Positions 34,521 through 38,884 of a DNA stretch of 38,884 nucleotides are shown piece after piece. Source of the DNA: a virus. Position numbers and translations under genes: made by a program. The notes under the pieces were generated by a model, which was not told the DNA's origin, did not search any database, and saw only the letters and a program-made list of their open reading frames with translations. Where the stretch lies: the IMG/VR virus record IMGVR_UViG_3300045999_005300, positions 1 through 38,884 of that record. One strand, given 5' to 3'. Numbering within the stretch: the stretch's first letter is position 1; the number at the start of each line of letters is the position of its first letter.

Positions 34521-35768
34521 TTAAGCAAATTTACCTATTACTGAAATACTGGTTAAATCTTGTATACTTGTTAGGTTATAACCTAACGCTGTTGTGTCAA
34601 TAACTATGTCAATATTTGACCCATTTTGTGTTAATGATATTAAAAGGTTGTTAGGTAAATAAGTATTATTTATCACAACACTAAATTGTGATTTGTCTGT
34701 AGGAGGTAATGGGGATGGTGCAGCATATATTGTACTACTTAATACACGTAAGGTATTATTATTTACAATAGATAAATTCCCACCTGTTTTAGTCACAACA
34801 GTAGCTAAGTATAGTACAACATCATTTGAAGCGCTAGCTACAGTGATAATTTGTGGTGGTGTAGGGAAAACCACAGCTTGACCTTTAACAGTATCTTTTT
34901 TCTTACTAGCGACAGTAAATACATCTGTCACATCAGTTTCTAAATTGAATATTAACTGTGCTTTAGATAAAAATTTCTTTGGATAAGATAAATCTCTATT
35001 TACTGTGTCTGGGATGATATATCCATTTAAAGTAATATCAAAGTTAGTTCTTGTTGTTCTATCTTGACCTACTGAATACTCAGTTGATGTAGCAAAAGAA
35101 CCTATATTTGCTCTAAATTGGAATCTACCTTCCTCACCCCAATATGTGTTAGCAGCATATTGTAATGCTTCTATAATTTTGTTATTTTGTTCTAAATGAT
35201 TTGTAAATACAACAGCACTATATTTTAAAGTGACGTATTCTGGCATTACAACCATTCTAAATTCTTTTACAGGAATTCTATTTGATAAAGCAGAGAAGTT
35301 ATCATATTGATTCTTCTTTGTGTATGTTGTCTCAAAAGCATGAACATTTTGAGGTCTATTAGCATCAATTTTAGTTCCTAATGTTCTATTAGCCTCCATA
35401 CTATCACGCTTTAATACAATAACAGGAGCGATAAATCTACCTGAATATTCTCTTAAATATCCTTTTTCTTGTATTGTAGCCCAACGTTCAGGAAAACCAT
35501 ACATTACAGGAACTTGAATTCTATTTCCATCCTGCATTATAGATGGTTTAATTTTACTTTCAATATACTTAATAATAGATGTATCAATATCTATTAAACC
35601 AATAGAAGCATCTTTTACTCTATCACCTTTAGTAGAAACATTATTACCTCTATTTTTAAGATCTTCAAAAGGACGACCTGTTGAAGATGGGTCTGCAACA
35701 ACATCACCTAGAGCTTCATCTAGTATTTCACGTTGATTTTTCGGTCTTGGTTTTATTGTTTTAGGCAT
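34521..35768 (-). CDS. Tail sheath stabiliser / tail completion protein (T4 gp15-like)
   Basis: The 415-aa protein has DTSIIKYIESKIKPSIMQDG and RIQVPVMYGFPERWATIQEK (the 'VPV-YG-PERW' motif of gp15/gp3-type tail terminators), then FIAPVIVLKRDSMEANRTLG, and later TLNGYIIPDTVNRDLSYPKK. These features occur in T4-like gp15, which caps the tail tube and sheath and joins the tail to the neck. T4 gp15 is 272 aa, so this is longer, with an extra C-terminal beta domain (about 320-415). The order gp13-gp14-gp15 is kept, and the start overlaps the gp14-like stop (TAATG). Confidence 0.7.
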   Translation of the reverse strand: MPKTIKPRPKNQREILDEALGDVVADPSSTGRPFEDLKNRGNNVSTKGDRVKDASIGLIDIDTSIIKYIESKIKPSIMQDGNRIQVPVMYGFPERWATIQEKGYLREYSGRFIAPVIVLKRDSMEANRTLGTKIDANRPQNVHAFETTYTKKNQYDNFSALSNRIPVKEFRMVVMPEYVTLKYSAVVFTNHLEQNNKIIEALQYAANTYWGEEGRFQFRANIGSFATSTEYSVGQDRTTRTNFDITLNGYIIPDTVNRDLSYPKKFLSKAQLIFNLETDVTDVFTVASKKKDTVKGQAVVFPTPPQIITVASASNDVVLYLATVVTKTGGNLSIVNNNTLRVLSSTIYAAPSPLPPTDKSQFSVVINNTYLPNNLLISLTQNGSNIDIVIDTTALGYNLTSIQDLTSISVIGKFA

Positions 35769-36544
35769 TATAATAATTTATATGGTGATAAATTAAGTCT
35801 ACTTACTCTTGTCATATAACAATCTAAATCATACTTTAGTATCTTAACTGGAGGACAATTTACATTAGTTTGTCCAACGTTTGAAACTATAGGATAATAA
35901 TCAACTGTTATATTGTGAACCTCATAATATCTTTCTCTACCAACATCTAAGAATATATCACCTATTTCTGGTGTTATGTTTATAGGTACTATAATATTGA
36001 ATGGGTTATTTGGACTTAAGACAGCTTCAGGCAAACTTAATTTTATATTTTGCATAATATCTGGTCCAAACATTTCATTATCTATAGTTTCAGGACTTCT
36101 TTCTACAGTTCCTTTTGTTTGAATTCCTTCATAATACCATTTTTCTAATGATTCACCATATATATTCTTTTGAGTCTGTTCTAAATTTATTTTATAATAA
36201 ATTATTCTATCTGTTAAGAATGATACAAGTGAAGCTTGTACTAATTGTGGGCTAGCAAAGTCAATACATTGTGGAGTTGGTGTTATAGTAGGAGTTGGAG
36301 TAGGTGTATCTGTTGGTATAGGAGTTTCAGTTGGTGTTGGCGTTGGAGTTGGAGTGAATGATGGCGTTGGAGTGAAAGTAGGAGCTCCTGTAGGTGTTGG
36401 TGTTGGTGTTGGAGTTGGGGGTGATGGAGTATTAGTTGGTCCCGGAGTTGGGGTTGGTGTTGGAGTAGCCTGGTCTATAGGTCCACTTCCATCATTAGGA
36501 TCCTCAGGCATGTAAAATTTTCTTATGTAAAAATTAAAACTCAT
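35768..36544 (-). CDS. Neck protein (T4 gp14-like) with N-terminal Pro-Thr-rich insertion
   Basis: The 258-aa protein has a short N-terminus ([20 protein letters not shown]), then residues 27-91 of nearly pure Pro-Thr dipeptides with a few Ser, Gly and Phe, and after about residue 92 an ordered domain ([20 protein letters not shown], then [20 protein letters not shown] and [20 protein letters not shown]). Its place between gp13-like and gp15-like genes and the 'GD-----ERYYEV' segment suggest gp14, which forms the neck with gp13. The Pro-Thr insertion is not expected in gp14 and replaces part of the normal N-terminal region. The gene follows gp13 with a 3-nt gap. Confidence 0.6.
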   Translation of the reverse strand: MSFNFYIRKFYMPEDPNDGSGPIDQATPTPTPTPGPTNTPSPPTPTPTPTPTGAPTFTPTPSFTPTPTPTPTETPIPTDTPTPTPTITPTPQCIDFASPQLVQASLVSFLTDRIIYYKINLEQTQKNIYGESLEKWYYEGIQTKGTVERSPETIDNEMFGPDIMQNIKLSLPEAVLSPNNPFNIIVPINITPEIGDIFLDVGRERYYEVHNITVDYYPIVSNVGQTNVNCPPVKILKYDLDCYMTRVSRLNLSPYKLL

Positions 36545-36547
36545 TTT

Positions 36548-38221
36548 TTATAAAACATATATTGGTAAAGGAATATTATTCATTGATTGGCGAGTAAAAT
36601 CAGATTCTTGTTGTTTACGTTCTAATTGAGCTTTACGAGAAATTTCATTTAACATTTCTTTTAACTCTTCTATTAAAGATTGTTTTTCAGCTCTAGCATC
36701 AGTTAATAACTCACCACCTTTAAACATACCTGGAATTTGTCCTGTGTCTAAAGCTGTTTTAACTTGTCCTTCAATTTCTTTACATAATGCTAAAGTATAT
36801 CTGTAAATCCACATCCTGCCAACATGGTTAATATTAGAGTAGATTGGATTACGATAAGGAACTCTCATTACATCAGATACAACATTTCTTATAGTGTCAA
36901 CTGTAGGTTTGTTTTTATCTATTTTTTTAACATATCTAAACCATAATTTATATCCAGAGTACATGTCACCAGGTACAGGGAATATTCTAAGTTGATTATC
37001 TACTAAATCAAAACTAAATGCTGATTTTCTTACTTGGTCATTAAATTCAATAGCTTGAACTTTCATAACATCCCAATATACAGGCATTAACATAAAGTTA
37101 ATACCAGGTGAATAAGAACCAAATCCAAATGTTTCAAGTAAACCTTGAACACCAGTACCTGTACCAGCATATGGATCAAAGTATCTTACAATAGCTGGAG
37201 GTTCTTGATAGAACACTTGTCTTATTTCTATTGAATCTCCATCTTGTAATGAAGCAGAAGCTTTACCCCAAGCAGTTAAGTCATAATTTTGTTGACCTGG
37301 TTTTAAGTCAAGTGATCCTGAATATTCTCTTACTGTACCACCTACACTAGCTTCACCTCCATAAGTGTCAGCTATTCTAATTTGGGCAGCTAAATTATTA
37401 TTTAATACTTTATTATTTAATTCAGTTGGTATTCTTTCTTGATAATAAACTGTTGGAATACCATTTTGAGCATAGTTTTGGAAACGAGTTGGATATTGAC
37501 CACTTACACCTGGGTCAACAGTAAAGAAATAGATATGACTAGCACCATCTAATATAGTATGTGTTACAGTACTACCTGAAATTGAACTAGATGTAGGACC
37601 ATCAAATCTATTAAATTGATTTAATACTACTCTTGATAAGTTAGTTGATGTATAAGTTGGACCACCCTGTCCTGAATAAGGAGCATCACCAGCAAAAGTA
37701 AAGTTATTTAAAAAATCAAAATTAGGAGATACATAATCACTTAATGATGAAGATATAACATATACTTCACCATCTACAACTGATTGAGAATATGCTTGGT
37801 TAAATCCAATTTCATCCCATGTTGCTCTTCTAGCTGATGACCAAAATATAGGTGTTCTGTTAGAAACACTATTAATTAATGTTGTGCTAGTTTGGTTAAA
37901 TACATCTGTTTCAGATCCTTCTAAATTAATATAATTGTCTCTGATCTTATATTGGTAAACCATGTTACCGTATGTCAATACTGCTTCTTCAAAAGCAGCG
38001 TAAACACCAATGTCACTTAAATTTATAAGATAAGCAGCTCCAACGCCTGTAGTTATACCTAAACGTTGAGCTACAAAGACAGTACAATTTTTAGCATCTC
38101 TAACAAATTCTGTATCATTGTCAAAGTATCCAAAAGGAGTGTTACCTCTAACTGTTGTTAAACTACCAAATCCAGCAGATAAATTTCCAGCGGAATATAA
38201 TTGTGTGAGATTTTGCGCCAT
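36548..38221 (-). CDS. Neck protein (T4 gp13-like), enlarged
   Basis: The 557-aa protein starts with TTVRGNTPFGYFDNDTEFVR then KNCTVFVAQRLGI and YAAFEEAVLTYGNMVYQYKI, matching the N-terminal pattern of gp13-type neck proteins. The C-terminal third has LVDNQLRIFPVPGDMYSGYK, HVGRMWIYRYTLALCKEIEG and ELLTDARAEKQSLIEELKEM, again gp13-like. gp13 of T4 is 309 aa; the extra sequence is a beta-rich, Ser/Thr-rich central insertion (about 115-330). gp13 closes the head-tail connector. It begins the neck-fibre transcription unit, with a candidate promoter at 38242-38250. Confidence 0.75.
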   Translation of the reverse strand: MAQNLTQLYSAGNLSAGFGSLTTVRGNTPFGYFDNDTEFVRDAKNCTVFVAQRLGITTGVGAAYLINLSDIGVYAAFEEAVLTYGNMVYQYKIRDNYINLEGSETDVFNQTSTTLINSVSNRTPIFWSSARRATWDEIGFNQAYSQSVVDGEVYVISSSLSDYVSPNFDFLNNFTFAGDAPYSGQGGPTYTSTNLSRVVLNQFNRFDGPTSSSISGSTVTHTILDGASHIYFFTVDPGVSGQYPTRFQNYAQNGIPTVYYQERIPTELNNKVLNNNLAAQIRIADTYGGEASVGGTVREYSGSLDLKPGQQNYDLTAWGKASASLQDGDSIEIRQVFYQEPPAIVRYFDPYAGTGTGVQGLLETFGFGSYSPGINFMLMPVYWDVMKVQAIEFNDQVRKSAFSFDLVDNQLRIFPVPGDMYSGYKLWFRYVKKIDKNKPTVDTIRNVVSDVMRVPYRNPIYSNINHVGRMWIYRYTLALCKEIEGQVKTALDTGQIPGMFKGGELLTDARAEKQSLIEELKEMLNEISRKAQLERKQQESDFTRQSMNNIPLPIYVL

Positions 38222-38241
38222 TTATATTAGTATTATTCTAA

Positions 38242-38250
38242 TATAAATAT
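38242..38250 (-). promoter_or_regulatory. Candidate late promoter element upstream of the gp13-like gene
   Basis: ATATTTATA on the coding strand, 21 nt before the ATG at 38221, in the 31-nt gap after the PhoH-like gene. Confidence 0.5.
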
Positions 38251-38252
38251 TG

Positions 38253-38884
38253 CTATTTTCCGTATTCGTATTCAAGTATTTTACCTACTAAATCAGATCT
38301 ATGGTTCTCTTTTAATTTGATCCATTTAATTTCTTCAATCTTTTTGGACAATTCAATGGCGTAACTTAAACCGTTTATTTCACCAGTAGATGTTTTGATA
38401 TCAGTTTGTTCATTGTCGCCATTAATAACGATTTTCCCGGTTTTACCCAAACGAGTTAATATAGCTAACATCTCGCCTTTAGTTAGGTTTTGAGCCTCTT
38501 CTACAATTAGTATGTCGTCTATAGTTTTACCTCTAATGAATTGTACTGGCATAGCTTTAACTTTACCATCCTCAATTAGTTTAGGTACTTCGTTTTTATC
38601 TGAACAGCATTTGGATAAATTTTCTACTAAAGCCTCCATATATGGGTCAAATTTACCATTAATATCACCTGGTAGAAATCCTAATGATCTACCTACTTCA
38701 ATAGCGGCTCGTGTATTGTAAATACAGCTGATTTGTTTTTTCTTAAGAAAATCTAACGCGGCTTGAGCACATACTAATGATTTACCAGATCCTGCTCTAC
38801 CTGTTATAATTACAATTTGGTTTTCTACTATTAACCTTTTTGCTTCTTTTTGTTCTTCATTTAACTGAACGGCATTGATAATTC
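38253..38884 (-). CDS. phoH: PhoH-like ATPase, C-terminal part (N-terminus beyond the window)
   Basis: The frame stays open from the stop at 38253 to the right edge (about 210 codons). The Walker A motif GRAGSGKS lies in QIVIITGRAGSGKSLVCAQA, and the Walker B/DEAQN-type motif is IDDILIVEEAQNLTKGEMLA; then GKIVINGDNEQTD and the end KLKENHRSDLVGKILEYEYG follow. These are hallmarks of the PhoH family of RNA-binding P-loop ATPases, which are frequent in T4-like marine and Bacteroidetes phages. Its role in phage is unsettled (phosphate stress or RNA metabolism). An internal Met at 38639 is not the start, because the Walker A region lies upstream. Confidence 0.9.
   Translation of the reverse strand, partial: IINAVQLNEEQKEAKRLIVENQIVIITGRAGSGKSLVCAQAALDFLKKKQISCIYNTRAAIEVGRSLGFLPGDINGKFDPYMEALVENLSKCCSDKNEVPKLIEDGKVKAMPVQFIRGKTIDDILIVEEAQNLTKGEMLAILTRLGKTGKIVINGDNEQTDIKTSTGEINGLSYAIELSKKIEEIKWIKLKENHRSDLVGKILEYEYGK

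Noticed and set aside
1389-38250. T4-type late promoters (TATAAATA) firing on the plus strand
   Set aside because: In that orientation they would drive transcription away from the adjacent genes, and there are no supported plus-strand genes. The reverse orientation was kept as the promoter candidate.
38253-38639. A 128-aa complete protein starting at the Met at 38639
   Set aside because: The frame continues upstream to the window edge and includes the Walker A motif of the PhoH family, so that Met is internal.

Overview
The window is one block of late (virion) genes from a tailed phage with a contractile, T4-type tail. Every gene I can support lies on the minus strand, so transcription runs from the right end to the left. 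The DNA is AT-rich. Start codons are preceded by A/T-rich sequence with no Shine-Dalgarno motif. The fibre families (N-terminal NWKKV-VSGS, many TGSLFGTASW-like motifs) are of the kind I associate with phages of Bacteroidetes/Flavobacteriia, probably aquatic. The host assignment is inference; the myovirus assignment is well supported.

Layout in transcription order (right to left): a PhoH-like ATPase cut by the window edge (38884-38253); a neck and tail-completion set resembling T4 gp13, gp14 and gp15 (38221-34521); a small unknown gene (34515-34243); three giant fibre genes of 2211, 1813 and 2521 codons, with a short fibre-like gene and a small unknown gene between the last two (34243-13451); two small structural proteins with Pro-Thr-rich tracts (13444-12213); a tightly overlapping seven-gene modification operon (12210-6266) with two glycosyltransferase-like paralogues, a prolyl-4-hydroxylase-like 2OG-Fe(II) oxygenase, a GH130-like beta-propeller enzyme, a SAM methyltransferase with a repeat tail, a second 2OG-Fe(II) oxygenase and a GT2 glycosyltransferase; three small genes (6215-5269); then tail sheath, tail tube, gp26-like and gp51-like proteins and the N-terminal 456 codons of the tape measure protein (5151-1).

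The most interesting feature is the combination of about 1,400 codons of collagen-like Gly-X-Y repeat, three separate Pro-Thr or polyproline tracts in virion proteins, four C-terminal S74 intramolecular chaperone domains, and a translationally coupled operon of hydroxylases, glycosyltransferases and a methyltransferase directly downstream of the Pro-Thr proteins. I propose that this is a phage-encoded post-translational modification system for its own fibres or Pro-Thr linkers. This is inference from position and family. The collagen tracts have almost no proline, so the Pro-Thr/polyproline tracts are the more likely substrate of the prolyl-hydroxylase-like enzyme, while Thr-rich collagen could be glycosylated.

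Regulation: a 9-bp element (ATATTTATA on the coding strand) sits 15-24 nt upstream of the start codon of seven genes, three times just after a hairpin terminator, so it is a candidate late promoter. Two fibre genes instead share a spaced leader element (TATGTATC-N5-GCAGTA). The window has no gene-free stretch over about 120 bases, and I see no RNA genes, insertion sequences, CRISPR arrays or integrases.
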